In this document: positions 43,077 to 55,661 of the stretch, piece after piece
Layout: every line of letters begins with the position of its first letter
Numbering within the stretch: the first letter of the stretch is position 1
NCBI GenBank assembly: GCA_030549335.1
Contig: JAUKPH010000017.1
Coordinates: 4,085,001 to 4,149,000 of the forward strand
Length of the DNA: 64,000 nt
Source: Pontederia crassipes
Taxonomy: Eukaryota; Streptophyta; Magnoliopsida; Commelinales; Pontederiaceae
Reading direction: 5' to 3'
Notes under the pieces: generated by a model
Seen by the model: only the letters and a program-made list of their open reading frames with translations
Databases searched by the model: none
Told to the model about the DNA's origin: nothing
Made by a program: the position numbers and the translations under genes

Positions 43077-45382
43077 TGTAACGCCCCCAAATCGCACCCT
43101 GCCATGTGACAGAATACGATTCGAAAATGCTATGGGTCATCTTTCTGTGTACATCATATTAACAAAAAAAGACTTTGACTAGTCAACTCAACATCATATA
43201 AAATGGAAGACTTAATCATCATTAAATAATAAAAAGAATATGACATCTTATTATGCGGAAGACTGATAAAGAACTTCATGTGAGTCCAAATGAAAGTTAG
43301 TACTTCAAACTAAAGGACCCAAGATACCCATGTACAACCACCTACGAGCTTGGTCTGTCACCGTTGGTCACCTTCATCATTAAGATCCGGTCCTGCATTT
43401 AAGAACATGCAGGGGATAAACTTCCCTATGAGTTTTGCAATTCAGTATGGAAGTAAGATAGAAATAATCATAAGATCATGATACTAAATAAGAATCATAA
43501 GGACATCATCATCATCATCATATAGAAATAAAACATGCATCATTATGATATAAATAAAAGGGTTCTTGTAACGTGCCATATGGATAGGATATCACTAAGA
43601 TCATAATAAATTCATAGATCAAGATGTCATCTTCTTAGGATCATAAGATCGAAAGATCATGATAGATCATAATAAATCATCATAGAATGACAAAAGTCGA
43701 TCATCATGATTATGAGGTCATCATCATATAAAGATTCATGAGAGATAATTGTATGAAGATAGAAAATCATAATTGTATCATCTTCTTTAAATCATATTAA
43801 TAATAGATCAAGAGATCATGAAAAAATCATCATAAGTATGATAAGAGTCACTAATCATCATGAAAAGATTTCATTATTAATATGCTTTATCTTCTTCATC
43901 ATCTTATTATTCATCTTTGACTTATAGTAGGGTATGTTTCAACCCACGGGGAGGCCTGCCTCAACCCGTCCATCATCATCATAACTAGCAGAGCCAGCCC
44001 ATAACTGAACGTAGTCAGCCCATAATTGATCGTCACGAGTCCATCATAAAAAGAGCTATTCATTTAACATTTTTCATCTTTTATCTTACAACTTTTAATT
44101 TATCTTTCATTAGGACATAAGGATTATGATTAAGATTTGATCATCATAAGAAGGATCAACGAATCATATGGATCAAGTGTTCTAATCATCATCATCATTA
44201 TATAAGAATTAATTAGTGCTACAAGATAGGATCATGGAGGGAAATCAAAATACATGAACATCATAATCATCATCATCATAAGGTAGGTCAAGATCGATGG
44301 ATATGAATCAATGTCGTCATAGATATGATTGGATCTAAATTAAGTCATCATAAGATCATAATATGCATAATCATCATCATGACATAGATTATGATTACGT
44401 ACATGAATCAAGAGCATTAATATCATAATCATCATCATCATCAAGATCTGAATTAAGTACGTAATCAGGAATCAAATGATTATAAAATCAACTTAATTGC
44501 TTGGAAACCCGAGCCGAGTTGTGTGAAACAAGGGCCGAGTTCGTAAGGGCATTATTGGAAGAAAATTACGACATGGCTCAGGCCGGATGTAGGTCATACC
44601 CGGGTCGGGTTCATACTTAACCACTCGATCGGCCGATTCGATGAATCGATCAACCTCTCGACCGCGGCCGAGCGCGATTTTGTCGTGGAATTGCTCGGGC
44701 CGGGTCATCATCAATCCGGGCCGGGTTCTTCTTTATTGTAGAGGTTTGTGCTCGTGACAATGGCAGACTCGGTCGAGTTCCATTGAACTCGATCCGAGCA
44801 TGAACTAGCCGGGGCCGGGTTCGGGTGAACCCGAATCGGGTTCCTCTTATGCAAAAACTGCGCAGATGCGCAGTTCGCATTTCGTTCGACTTTTTCCGAC
44901 AATGGCCGGTGTCAATCATCATCACCAATATTATAATATAACTAGGCATCAACTATAACATGCTTCAAATCTAAAATCATGATTCTAGGAAGAATCTATC
45001 ATACTTCCATACCTTATTGGTTTTTGTCCAGAAACTAATTCTGCAGTCTTCTTTTTCCTCTGTCTGCACCTCTCGGTTCAGACACACGATCAGGGACGTC
45101 CACGTCCTCCGACATGTCCCTTGTTTGCGGTGGCTGATCAGGGACGAAAGAAGACGAAAGGAGCGCACGAAAGGAGAGAAATCTAGGGCCGGCTCGTGGA
45201 AGAAATAAAGGGGCTGATTTGTTGATTTGGCCTCTTATTTATAGAGAGAGAATAAGAGTTTCAATATGAAATAAACATCTCCCTGGTTTGTTTCAGATTT
45301 TATCTTCCTTTTTTGTTCTTATCTTTCTTTTCTTTTCTTTTTTTTCTCCTCTTTTTCCTTTTGTGATTTCTCGGACGTTACA
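43077..45382 (+). mobile_element. solo LTR, 2,306 bp, probably Ty3/gypsy type
   Basis: Starts TGTAACGCCCCCAAATCG and ends CTCGGACGTTACA, giving TG...CA termini with the inverted ends TGTAACG/CGTTACA. It is flanked by ATATG at 43072-43076 and 45383-45387, a perfect 5-bp duplication. Inside, in order: a leader, a long CAT/ATC-rich stretch, a GC-rich block of CCGGGTCGGGTT-like runs (44500-44870), a TATA-like CTTATTTATAGAGAG near 45235 and a pyrimidine-rich end. There is no internal region or second LTR, so a full element was probably removed by LTR-LTR recombination. The gypsy assignment rests on the TGTAAC(G/A)CCCC-type start and LTR length and is inference. Confidence 0.85.
43500..44460. repeat. 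CAT/ATC trinucleotide-rich tract
   Basis: Dense (CAT)n/(ATC)n runs, such as CATCATCATCATCATATAG, with GATCATAA variants through most of this interval inside the solo LTR. This is low-complexity expansion without coding meaning. Confidence 0.85.
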
Positions 45383-45387
45383 ATATG

Positions 45388-47231
45388 TATTAGATTTGGA
45401 AATATAAATAAAATATTAATGGTCAATGTTTAATTAACTTATAGATAAATATAATATTTGTGAATAAGTATACTATTTTAATTATTTTATATTTTTTAAT
45501 GGGTTAAGATCTTTTTTTTGATCGAGATCTATCAAGTTTTAAGACTACTAACATCTGATTAATTCGGTGTTCGAACGAGAGTGGAATGAATAAATCATGA
45601 TCAACGTGATGACTTTGAGTTTCAAGTATGAGACTACTAGTACTCAACGCCCATAGAACACAACCTTGCTACTAGTACTCGATGCGATGCTACGATCATC
45701 GAATCTCCTTACGATACTAACTCGGAACGTGATTCAGACAATCTTGATTGCGATTATTTTTTAGTGTAAGAAAAAATAACCTTTAAATTTTGGACTATCT
45801 TCCTAAGCATAAATTTTTTTAAATATTTTCTAGAAAAAATTGAACTAGATGGAATTTGATTAATAATATTCTGAAATAATAAATATTGAATTACTAATAT
45901 TAAATATTTAAAAGCTTGGAATTTAATTATAAATTTTAACTTCTTGATCTAATTATATCAAACTATCATAATATTACGATCACAATTCAAAATATTCTAA
46001 TTAATTTCATACTCAACTTCACCAAAATAATTTAGTTCAATAACAATACTCCATCTGATAAGAATATAAGAGAATAAGAACACTTATGAAAGATTATCTG
46101 GAAATTAATAGTATTTTAATTATGGATGATTTTATTTGCTTTAAAAAATTCAACATAATTTTTAATTGGAGTTTATATTTTTTATTTATTGAGATCAAAA
46201 TTTTCATATTGGATAACTTTTTTGCGTATAAAAATTAATAGTTATTTATTTACCCAAATAGACGAATATTTAAAAATAGACTTTTAGTACACAAATAGAA
46301 AAAAAGTTTACTAACACTGGGTTATGAATAATGATTGCACAATGCAGTCACAGAATTTGAAATTTGAATAGACATAATTTCAATTTCAATTGAGCCATGC
46401 AAATTATTTGCATTTTGGATCAACATTCAATCACAATGTTAATTTAACTTTAAATAAAATATCATAGTAAACCCTTGTTTGAATTGAGGGGAAAAGAGGG
46501 GTAAAAGATAGGGAATGAAAGGGAAAAAAAGTTTACTGTCTAAGTTTTTTTTTTCATTGTTTCCTTTGTCCATTTTTTTTCAACCCCAATTGGGAGTAGA
46601 GAAGGTGATAGAAATATTAGAGATATTAAAAAATTTCAATACGTGAATTGACTTAAAATTTTTCCCTCTATCAAAATAAGATTAACTGTATACTTCCATT
46701 TTCTTTCCCTCCCCTCTATAATTTTCTCTTCCTTTGATTCCCGGACTTGTTAGGAGGAGAGTCCATGGGATGAAAGAAAAAGGAAACCTAATATTTTTAC
46801 TATTTGTTTGAATTTAAGTTAAAATAAAATGGAATGAAAAGTCGGAGCAATATATTTAATATATTTTCATCTTTAGTAATATAAATTAAACATATATATG
46901 TACGTATAAAAAATAAAATTAATATTTAACATTATTATCTTTCCTTTAATTATATCAATTAAGTAAAGATAATTATTCATCTTCGTTATCCTTTTTTTTT
47001 CTTTCGCTTATTTTTCTTCTCATTTTTTAGCTTTCCTTCTCCTTAATAAATTTTCAATCAAACGGATTAATGATGTTTTATTCAAGCAAATCGCTGAATG
47101 GCATATTTTTTAGGACATTAATGAATTCAAGTTTTTATTCTTTACCAAAACTTAAAACTTTCTTTTTTTAACGTGCATTTAGATTTCGCCTCTTTTAGTT
47201 CTCCTCCTCCGCCTCTTTTAACTCTCCGTCT
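45388..47231. other. AT-rich intergenic DNA upstream of the E2 gene
   Basis: No gene seen. A purine/pyrimidine-rich stretch at about 46470-46760 resembles one at 60390-60610 and may be a shared MITE. The promoter of the E2 gene lies in the last few hundred bases. Confidence 0.5.
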
Positions 47232-47239
47232 CTATAAAT
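47232..47239 (+). promoter_or_regulatory. TATA box of the UBC7-type E2 gene
   Basis: TATAAATA sits 111 bases before the ATG and is preceded by a CT-rich stretch. A start of transcription near 47265 would give a leader of about 80 bases, which is normal for plant genes. Confidence 0.6.
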
Positions 47240-47342
47240 ATCGCTAATCGCGTCCGGTTCGATCCCTTTGGCCGTCAGCCGCATCCGTCTTCGCCTGCGG
47301 TATCTCCTCCCTCGGCGCCTTCGTAGGCTTCCTGACCACTCG

Positions 47343-50300
47343 ATGGCGGCGCCGAGCCAAGCAAGCCTCCTGCTCCAGAAGCAGCTCAGAGGTCTCCGTC
47401 CTTTGATTGGTTCCGCCCGAGCTTTCTTGCGTTCTTCCCCACGGATATTCTTTTTGATCTTTCTTCCTTTGTTGTTGCCGGATCAGATCTCATGAAGAAC
47501 CCGGTGGATGGGTTCTCTGCCGGATTGGTCGATGACAGCAACGTGTTCGAGTGGAACGTCACCATAATCGGGCCCCCCGACACGCTCTAGTGAGTGATTC
47601 TTATTGCTCGTGTATGCTAATCGCGTAAAGCTTGCTGCTTTATTTGTTTTTGTTGCTCGGATTGCTTGTTTGTGCTTTCATTTTGAATCGTTCCAGAGAA
47701 TTATGGGGTAATTTTTGCCATCTTCGTTCTCTTTTGTTGATCATTAGTCAGCTGCTGTTGATAGGTGTTGGGAAGTTCGGTTTTAGCATCTGGTCGTTTG
47801 GGATTTTCGCATGATTATTGGTGGAAAAAGGACGAATCTAACGTTTTCGCACTCGAAAGGTGATACCTTTCGGGTGTCCTCGTTCACGAGGATTTTGTTT
47901 TGACATGTTAGACATTCATAAATAAGTAAGAATGAAGAACCTACTGAGTATAGATTGTACCTTTTCTTGAGGTAATAGATTCATAATGAACCCTTATTTA
48001 TGTCTAAGGAAGTAATCTCTTACAGTGATTTGGCACCTGAAAGCTGCAAAGAGAAGTCGAAAACAAAGATTATTTTGAATATCATCGATCAGAGAAGATT
48101 GACTGCCTAACCGAGATTTAAGCGTTGGCTTGATATTTTGATATTCTTCTTTAATTTCTTTGAAAAACTAAAAGTTCATGAGATTACTACTAATGTCGTT
48201 TAATATAGCAAGTGGTGCATTGATCTGCTTTGTGAACCTGACAATTTCATCTATATGTATTTGTTCTTTGCTTTTACATTCTGACCATTACCTTGGGAAT
48301 ACTATGTTTGATTTTGGGCACACCAAATTATTGAACATCAGAATCTGCCCTGCGTTTGTTGCTTATTGTTTTAACTCTTCACATCCAAACGACTAATTGC
48401 AACTGGTCCTACTGTGTTTAAAGTGATGGTGGATATTTCAACGCAATAATGAGTTTTCCATCCAATTACCCAAACAGCCCTCCAACAGTAAGATTCACAT
48501 CAGAGATGTGGCATCCAAATGGTATTTTGCTAAATCATGTTTATGGAAGTTCAATCCTTATGTAATACCGTGCAATACTTATCTAAAGAATGTGCACACT
48601 TGTTTCTTTAATTGAACTTCAGTATACCCTGATGGACGTGTTTGCATATCAATTCTTCATCCACCGGGTGACGATCCCAATGGTTATGAACTTGCAAGTG
48701 AACGGTGGACACCTGTGCACACGGTACAATTCTTTTGAAAGTTACAAAATGTTCTATTTTGGCAATTTTATTGAAGAAATAGAGAAGTTGCATATCCTTT
48801 TTTTGTGCCGAATTTTTTTTGGCTTAAAAGAGGGAGAGGAAGGCCAAGGCGGACACTTGGCGAACTAATAGAGCAAGATCTATTGGTGAATAATATACCG
48901 AAAGGTTTGGTTACTAATAGAGCGGAATGACGTCGTATGATCCATGTAGCCGACCCCATCTAGTGGGATAAGGCTTTGTTGTTGTTGTTGTATGTTACAT
49001 CCCATTTTTATTTGAAATACCTCTCACTTCGCAAAAGTCTAAAGCTATAGTGCATCCCAAGCTACAGTGGACTGTAGTACGTAGCTTATGGCTCGAGGTT
49101 TTAGGCATTGCAATGGTTTACACCATCATGTTAGTATGCGGCGATCCTTCATTTTTGTTTCCTGTTACCTTCTAATCAAGAAGCAGTGAGGTTGACATTA
49201 CTCCTGATATTTTAGAATATTCTCGTTCTTCTTGATGCTCTAATTTATTTTCCATGCTATCCTAAAGTTTTTGCAAGCGAAAAAAGAGTATTGTGCCTTC
49301 TATGTGATGAAACATGGATTATTGCATAGCTAAATCAATGCCATTTGCATTTCAAATCTGTTTGATGGCATAGCAACTTTTGTACCGTTCTTGATACAAA
49401 AAAATGGGCATTCTGAAATTCTTAGCACATTTGTGCATGCTTGAGACTCAGCTTGGTCGTGAACTATTTTCTCAGAGATCATAAAGAATAATAACTATTG
49501 ATGAAAAAAACATGTGAGCTGACACCTTCTTTTGCCTAACATCCAAATAATTTAGATTTCGATATCTAGGTAATCTTCCAATGCCGACAAAATGATCAAA
49601 TACAAATATACATATTTCTATTGAATAAAGTTTGGGTCAATATTGGGAGTCATGCAATCCATATGACAAATTTCCAAGGGTAGAGTTATTATTTCACCAG
49701 AGGATTATTAGGATTCTTAAATCAGTATATTAAGTTGATATATTGCTGCATTCTGTCCAAAAGAATGTGATACAAATATAATAAGATTTCTCAGGCATCT
49801 GTAGGAATTCATTACAGCTGAGACTCTCAAAAAAATTATGGGTGGAGTTCATGATTGTAATATTTTGGAGTTTGTGACATTGGGGGCTTCTCTGGCACCA
49901 TCTATACATAGATGAACTGATTATGCTGCATATACCTTTGTTGCCTTAAAGTTTTCCTTTCATCCTAAAGTGCTGCATTGTTTTTTATTCTTTTGATTAT
50001 ATTTTATGTATTTTGAAAGAATGAATTTATTCTCGAGTTGTGCAGGTCGAAAGCATAGTTTTAAGCATTATTTCTATGCTTTCAAGTCCAAACGATGAAT
50101 CTCCAGCAAACATAGAAGCTGCTGTAAGTTTTTCCTTTTTCTACCCTTAAGTCTTGTGCCCAGTGCATCATATTGTCCTTTTTTTTTCTTAAGCTGATCT
50201 TTTGAAATAATAGTTACCACTATATTGGTATATATGGACGGGAATTACCGTTTTGGCGCATCCTGTTGTTTTTCTTTGTCTCTGAAGTTAGACCTGTTTC

Positions 50301-50643
50301 TGATTAGTTGAGTATCTCTGTGAGTAGACATCTCATCTCATGAATTTTTCTGCGAAGAAGGCTAAAGGACACATGTTTCCTCCCTTGTTTTGCTTGATCA
50401 TTCATCTTAAAATGTCAATGCTTTTGGGATTTGAGAATATTGAATTTCTTCTCCCATTTACTATCTGCATGGAGCAGTAAAGTAATTTGATTGCAGTGCC
50501 CTAAAACAAAATTTGGGTGTGTAGTGATTGCCCTTTCCACGATCTTGTGCATGATTTATGAGTTTATGCTGCATAGTTGAAAGGAGAGCTGCATTTGCAT
50601 AATTCTAGTCGGAGATTAATGTTTATAGGGAGCAGAAAAAGAT

Positions 50644-50691
<48 letters not shown>

Positions 50692-51623
50692 GGTCTGCTG
50701 CCATTGATGTCTCTATGAGCTGTTGATGTTCCATTATTTATTGCTTCCCAATCACATAGAAGAGAAAGTTCCTTCCCATTTTGCTCAACAGAAAGAGACC
50801 CCTTCCATTTTATCAGCGAGAAGAGAACATGATCAGAACACAGAAGGAAGAGCTCCCATTTTTGCAATAAACCCCCTTTCTTTTTTACATCAACAACAAT
50901 TCCCTTCCAATTTTGTTCTCCGCGAAGGGGCAGGGAGGATCTAATCGGACGACAAAGGAGAGGGCTTCAATGTTTTCATCAACGGTGACCCTTTCCAAAT
51001 TTGTTTGTAACAAGGTTCGAATTTGGTTCAGCTTAGAGAGATTTATTTCTACTTTACTGTGTCAGAAGAAGAGAAAAAATTATTCTCACCACAGGGACCC
51101 CTTCCAATTTTGTTTCCCTGTTGAAGGAAAGTTACTTGGATTCTTGCTTGCTCTACAGACTCATTTACATTTCTGCCAATGGAAAGAGTTTGTCATTCCC
51201 TACCATTTTTGCAACAGGAGTGCTGAGAGAATTAGGTGAGAGGGTTGAATAGCCCCCCTTCTCTCGTTTTTTCCAAGTCTGCTTCGTATGTATGCAATGC
51301 AAGCCCTCTCTGCTAAACATAAAACCCTTCCAGTTTTGGAAAGTTTTATGTTGAAGAAATTTCTGTTGGAGAGCCCCTTCTCTCTTTTCTTTGTAATCGC
51401 TGATGCATAAATCAGCAGCCATGAGCCTGCCTTGTATGTATGCAATGCAATGTATCTAAATTCTAAACATTAAACCCTTTACTATTGGAAAATTTTATGT
51501 TGATGAAGAGATTTCTTCTTATGGAAACCTTGCAATAACTTGCAGAAAGAGTGGAGGGAGACAAGGGACGAATTCAAAAAGAAGGTCCGCCGCATTGTAA
51601 GACGATCACAAGAAATGCTGTGA
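47343..51623 (+). CDS. UBC7: ubiquitin-conjugating enzyme E2, UBC7/UBE2G2 class, six exons
   Basis: Exons 47343-47391, 47487-47589, 48424-48521, 48623-48723, 50046-50123 and 51546-51623 join in phase with GT-AG borders to 168 residues, as in plant UBC7/13/14. The enzyme accepts ubiquitin from E1 on Cys91 (in PDGRVCISI) and passes it to substrates with E3 ligases. The G2-type acidic insertion [17 protein letters not shown] directly follows the active site and marks the class that works in ER-associated degradation and Lys48 chains in yeast and animals. The core also shows [25 protein letters not shown] and the C-terminal [21 protein letters not shown] helix. The ATG starts [15 protein letters not shown], as in the family. 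Exons 1-2 are GC-rich. Intron 4 holds a LINE remnant and intron 5 a (TA)n tract. It is convergent with the gene at 52.8 kb. Confidence 0.95.
48829..48990 (+). mobile_element. 5'-truncated LINE 3' end in intron 4 of the E2 gene
   Basis: A frame from 48832 reads [18 protein letters not shown], then [10 protein letters not shown], a stop, [10 protein letters not shown] and a stop. This is the characteristic C-terminus of plant non-LTR retrotransposon polyproteins (RAEWRRxIHVADP). The internal stop at 48928-48930 is TGA replacing the usual TGG. The sequence ends in TAGTGGGATAAGGCTT and a (TTG)n tail. Au SINEs share this tail, but the coding part shows a LINE. No target duplication was identified. 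Confidence 0.85.
50648..50685. repeat. (TA)n microsatellite in intron 5 of the E2 gene
   Basis: About 19 uninterrupted TA units, about 0.5 kb after the exon 5 donor. Confidence 0.95.
50720..51530. repeat. reiterated CCCTTCCAATTTTG-type motif in intron 5
   Basis: Variants of CCCCTTCCAATTTTGTT recur about eight times at roughly 70-110-base spacing between GA-rich segments. The last two units (from about 51282 and 51428) are a longer pair sharing TATGTATGCAATGCAA and GGAAAGTTTTATGTTGA. This looks like an old degenerate tandem array inside an intron; the open stretches in it are not conserved between units. Confidence 0.6.
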
Positions 51624-52815
51624 TGGCATAACAAGCAGCAGTGTAACTCACAAGCTTGCTCTTTATTTTAGGACTTTATGATGTGGAAGTGGAATCCAGG
51701 TTTCCATCATAATGAAGATGGATCTACAACCTGTGTAGAATGTGGTGATGTCAGTCTTTGTGCAAGAAACTGGTGCTAATGTTATTTGAATGGTTTCTTC
51801 AGTTAATTTTGTGGATGTCTCGTCATGGTTTCTCCAGGTCACAGTGTTCTCTTTCTTTATTTTTTATGTGCATCTTAAGATACTCCTGTTATCCTCCTCG
51901 TGTGTGCCTATCACACCACCATATTGTGTTAGATTAAAATCATAACACCATATTGTGTTAGATTAAAATTATAAAGATAGCAAAATTCTGAAAAGATATA
52001 GTTGAAAATACGTAGTCGTGTGATAGAAGGTATTTGTATAAATTCCTTTGTTTGCGTCGCATGTAAAACAATATCCACCCCATGTATATGAAAACCTTGG
52101 TAATTTCCAAAGAACAGTGCGGTTGAAACCTATGACAAAACTAGATGCATGACTATGACTCGAATTGGAAATCTCTTAACAAATTGTGGTTCTCATTATA
52201 TCGGTTTTTGTAAGGAGGAACTATAATGCAACATCCTTAACAAATTGGAAATCTCTTAACAAATTTGGAAATCTCGAATTGGAAATCTCTTAACAAATTT
52301 GGGAATACTCTTGTGAGAGTGAGAACCATAATGCAACATCCTTCAAAATTTGTCCATCAAAACAATAAAAAAAGAGCTACTTGCGTTGTTCAAGTGCACT
52401 GCTTTCATCCAATCTCAATGCCCAAGTTTGCTTCAGTTGCTAGTTCATTTCGTCTTCTGATATTTCACCAAAAAAGGCTACACCTTTTGGAAGCTATTAT
52501 TTATGTGCAAAATACGAAATGCTTGATTGACAGCTAAGAATCTGGTGAATATCTTGTTGCTGATGGATACATGACAAAACTTGAGCTTATAACGAAAGTA
52601 TTTGATTTGGGTTATGACCCTAGACATCCGGCGTACATAAGATAAGATTGTTGTCTTCTAGCTCAAACATGGCTCATGCTCCAGAAAAAAGAAAGAGGAA
52701 AGAAGGTTATTTATAGCAATGTGACATACATGGACCTCATGCAGAAAAAATAAAGACTAAAATTAAAGAAAAAGCGCATTCGTTATGCCCTTGTTCCCAC
52801 ATTCTTTACTTAATA
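51624..52815. other. convergent intergenic space with small repeats
   Basis: Holds the 3' UTRs of both neighbours. Two short tandem repeats are seen. ACCATATTGTGTTAGATTAAAA is doubled at about 51917-51970. AATTGGAAATCTCTTAACAAATT occurs three to four times at 52160-52305. No further gene is supportable; the open stretch at 52265-52537 is not protein-like. Confidence 0.55.
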
Positions 52816-55661
52816 TTAAATGATAGCATAAAGCTGGAGCCTTGCCTCAGCTGCTGCAGCTAAGGATTCCTCAGTAGGGTTATCTTTTGCAGCCGCTAGA
52901 GCTCCAATATAGGCAACTCGTGCCTCTTCCATCTTTCGGATATCTATTTCGTCAATGTTGTCCTGCAGAATTTTGAATCAATCAATTGCATCAGAAAATA
53001 CTCTTGTTTTAAGAACCAACATATCAGGACTTTGAAGATGGAAGATAACAATTGATCATAGAATCCAGATATAATGCCAGTTCTTGATGTGTGCAATATG
53101 AGTAAGTAATGACAGTAAACGTCACAATGCAAATCTAATATTGGACCAATTGTAATTGGCAAGCTATTGGGAAATTTCATAGCCTAATTTGAACCACTTC
53201 AGATATACTGAAATGGACGAGGACAAATTCTTATGGCACCATTAATGCAAAATGACTCAGAATCCTTCACGATGAGGGAATCTTAATTTTAGGGTCCAAG
53301 GTTCCAGATTAAGAGAAAATGATGCTTAACCAGCATCCCCTCAGAAGATCCTTAAAATAGCAATGTAACTATGACATAACAAAAAAAGTAAAATTACGGA
53401 GACTTATAACCTGGCTTTCTAGGTTCTGTAGCTCTTCATTGATGCATACCAGTATTGATGGTATGATATAAAATCATACAATATACATGAAAGAAAATGA
53501 AAAAAAAAATGATAAAAAAGGGTTTTTTTGAGTAATGATACTAACTACAAAGGTTCGATCGGCACATCCTCGGTATTGAAACTTAATTTACGTGATGTAC
53601 TACAACAAAGTTTTACGAGTTAAAAATAATCAAAGTGATCTTACAATGTACTGCAGGCAACCAGTTGGTTCAAAAGTGGCAATGTCATCCTTGAGTTCGT
53701 GGTGCATCTTTGACAATTCCCCAAATAGTTTCCTGAATGAAGAAATTTCAAACTCTGTTGATTGTAGTTGCCCTCTAAGTTCTTCAACCTTGTTATTTGA
53801 GGTTGCGACTTCCGATTCTAAATTCTCCAGATGTGCTTGCTTTTCTGAAAGCTTAACCTATAAATTGGAAACAAAGATATTATTCACTCGTTCATGAATT
53901 CTTGTAGAAAAACTCTGTGCTGTTACATTTTAAAGAACAAAAAGAGTAAGGATTACTCATTAGATATCAAGTCACAGTAAAAGATACTGCAGACTAACAA
54001 CATATATATGTAGTATATCGTAAAAGGAATATTACTACATTATTCAACTGGGAAAAAGAACATTGGTAAACGAATATATTGGAAGGGCCTCATATTGACT
54101 TAATTATACATGGTTATCACACTTCAGCATTTCTTATGCCCAAACAGGATATTGGAACGTTAATAGATTAAAAATTCCAAAACAAGTGATAATGATTAAA
54201 AATTTTACAGACCCTGTATTTCTTACTTTGGTATTAGCCAACTGCACATTGACGTCAATAATTGAGGAGTCTTTCTCAGCAACCTGCTGTTTCAGTTTCT
54301 CGAGCTCAGAGTTAACTACACTAATTGCATTAATATCCTCCTTTAGAGATTGTAGTTGTCCATCTTTCTCCAATAATTGTTTCTGTAGGCCATCCAATTG
54401 CTCCTGTAGCATAGATAATTCTTCTGCATCTATTTCTGCATCTTCAGTTGTGGTTGGTGGTGATGTGAAGATTGAGAAATCAGCAGCAACATCTCCATTG
54501 TCTGTATGCTTATCTGAGATATTGTTTTCTTGATTGTCTTGCTTTACTGTCGAACAAATTTGAGCTGTTTTTCTCCCTTTTTGAGCAATATTCTGTAGGT
54601 ACAACACAAAACTATCAAAGATCATCCTCTATATGTAGTATAAGTCCATGTTAAGTAAGAAAAGGTAAATTACATTCCGACATCGATTAGAAGTCACTGA
54701 TGATAACAGTCCATGAATACAAGTTAAGCTCAGCTAGTCAACTTCAAGAGTATACAGACTTTTGATACGTCGCCTCACTTTTTGAGCATTTAAATGACAC
54801 AAACATAAAGTACTTAACGTAATAGATAATGGAGTCTTTGAATGTGCAAAATTCTCTACTACTCTCAATTTCTGGTGTCATTTACTGTCCTAGATGCAGA
54901 ATCGACTAAGACATGAACAGATCTAATGAGCCAAATAAAACTTGTTTAAATCCTCAGACAGAGAGGAAAAGAGAAATAAAAAATCAAGATTTTGCATAAT
55001 GCAGGAAAATCTAACAATTTAAAGCTCAAGTACTAAAATTGCATGTTTCTTGTATGCTAAAATACGATTCCCGAATGATCCCATTCCATATTGCACACGT
55101 AAACGATCTTAAATTAAAAGGATAAAGTATAAATGTCATCTGCTGAACAGTGTTCTGGGATCAAGAATCATCTTTTAAGAATGCATGGAGCAAATCTATA
55201 AAAGCAAACGGCGTATGATCTCACCTTCGAGGGGTTTGAAGGAGTGGGCGTGTAGGACACCGCTGCCCGCCTCCTCAATGAAGGATTCGCCTTCCGATCC
55301 TAAGCACATTTGCGTAACACGACCGGTAAGAGAAAACTACCGCGAGTTTGGCAGAAATTAGACAAAAAGAGAAACCATTTCGAAGAAAAAAAAGGCACTA
55401 GAAGAAGAAAGAAGGAGAGACCATGAGCGATTCGACGAGGGGAGCCATGTCGACGAGGTTCTTGTAGAGCACCTTATCGACATTGGCCCCATTCGTGTGG
55501 CCATTCCTGGAGGCAGCAGCAGCAGCAGCCGCAGCGACGAGAAGAGGACTCGGAGACGACGAAGCCACCGAAGGAAAAGACGACGATGCGTTACCATTCC
55601 CCGGCGGATCGCGGAGGCTGCGGTGCTTCTGCGGCTTCTCCGCCACTTTACGGGACGCCAT
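52816..55661 (-). CDS. MPB2C: MPB2C-like coiled-coil protein, five exons
   Basis: Exons in transcript order, 55422-55661, 55225-55299, 54227-54592, 53645-53857 and 52816-52962, join in phase to 346 residues. The N-terminus MASRKVAEKPQKHRSL is followed by a Ser/Ala-rich stretch with eight Ala. Then comes the conserved NVDKVLYKNLVDMAPLVESL, extended across the first intron by DRKANPSLRRR. Residues about 145-295 form a long coiled coil (EELSMLQEQLDGLQKQLLEK; KQAHLENLESEV). The C-terminal block DNIDEIDIRKMEEARVAYI ... ESLAAAAEARLQLYAII is typical of the family. MPB2C is a microtubule-associated plant protein known for binding plant virus movement proteins and KNOTTED1-type factors and limiting cell-to-cell transport. 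The identification rests on remembered family motifs at both ends. No lesions were seen. It is convergent with the E2 gene. Confidence 0.82.

Noticed and set aside
43500-44460. His-rich coding possibility from CAT repeats
   Set aside because: The tract has no long open frame in the needed phase and lies inside a solo LTR.
48768-48959. Minus-strand 63-codon frame over the LINE remnant
   Set aside because: It is antisense to a recognisable LINE reading on the plus strand.
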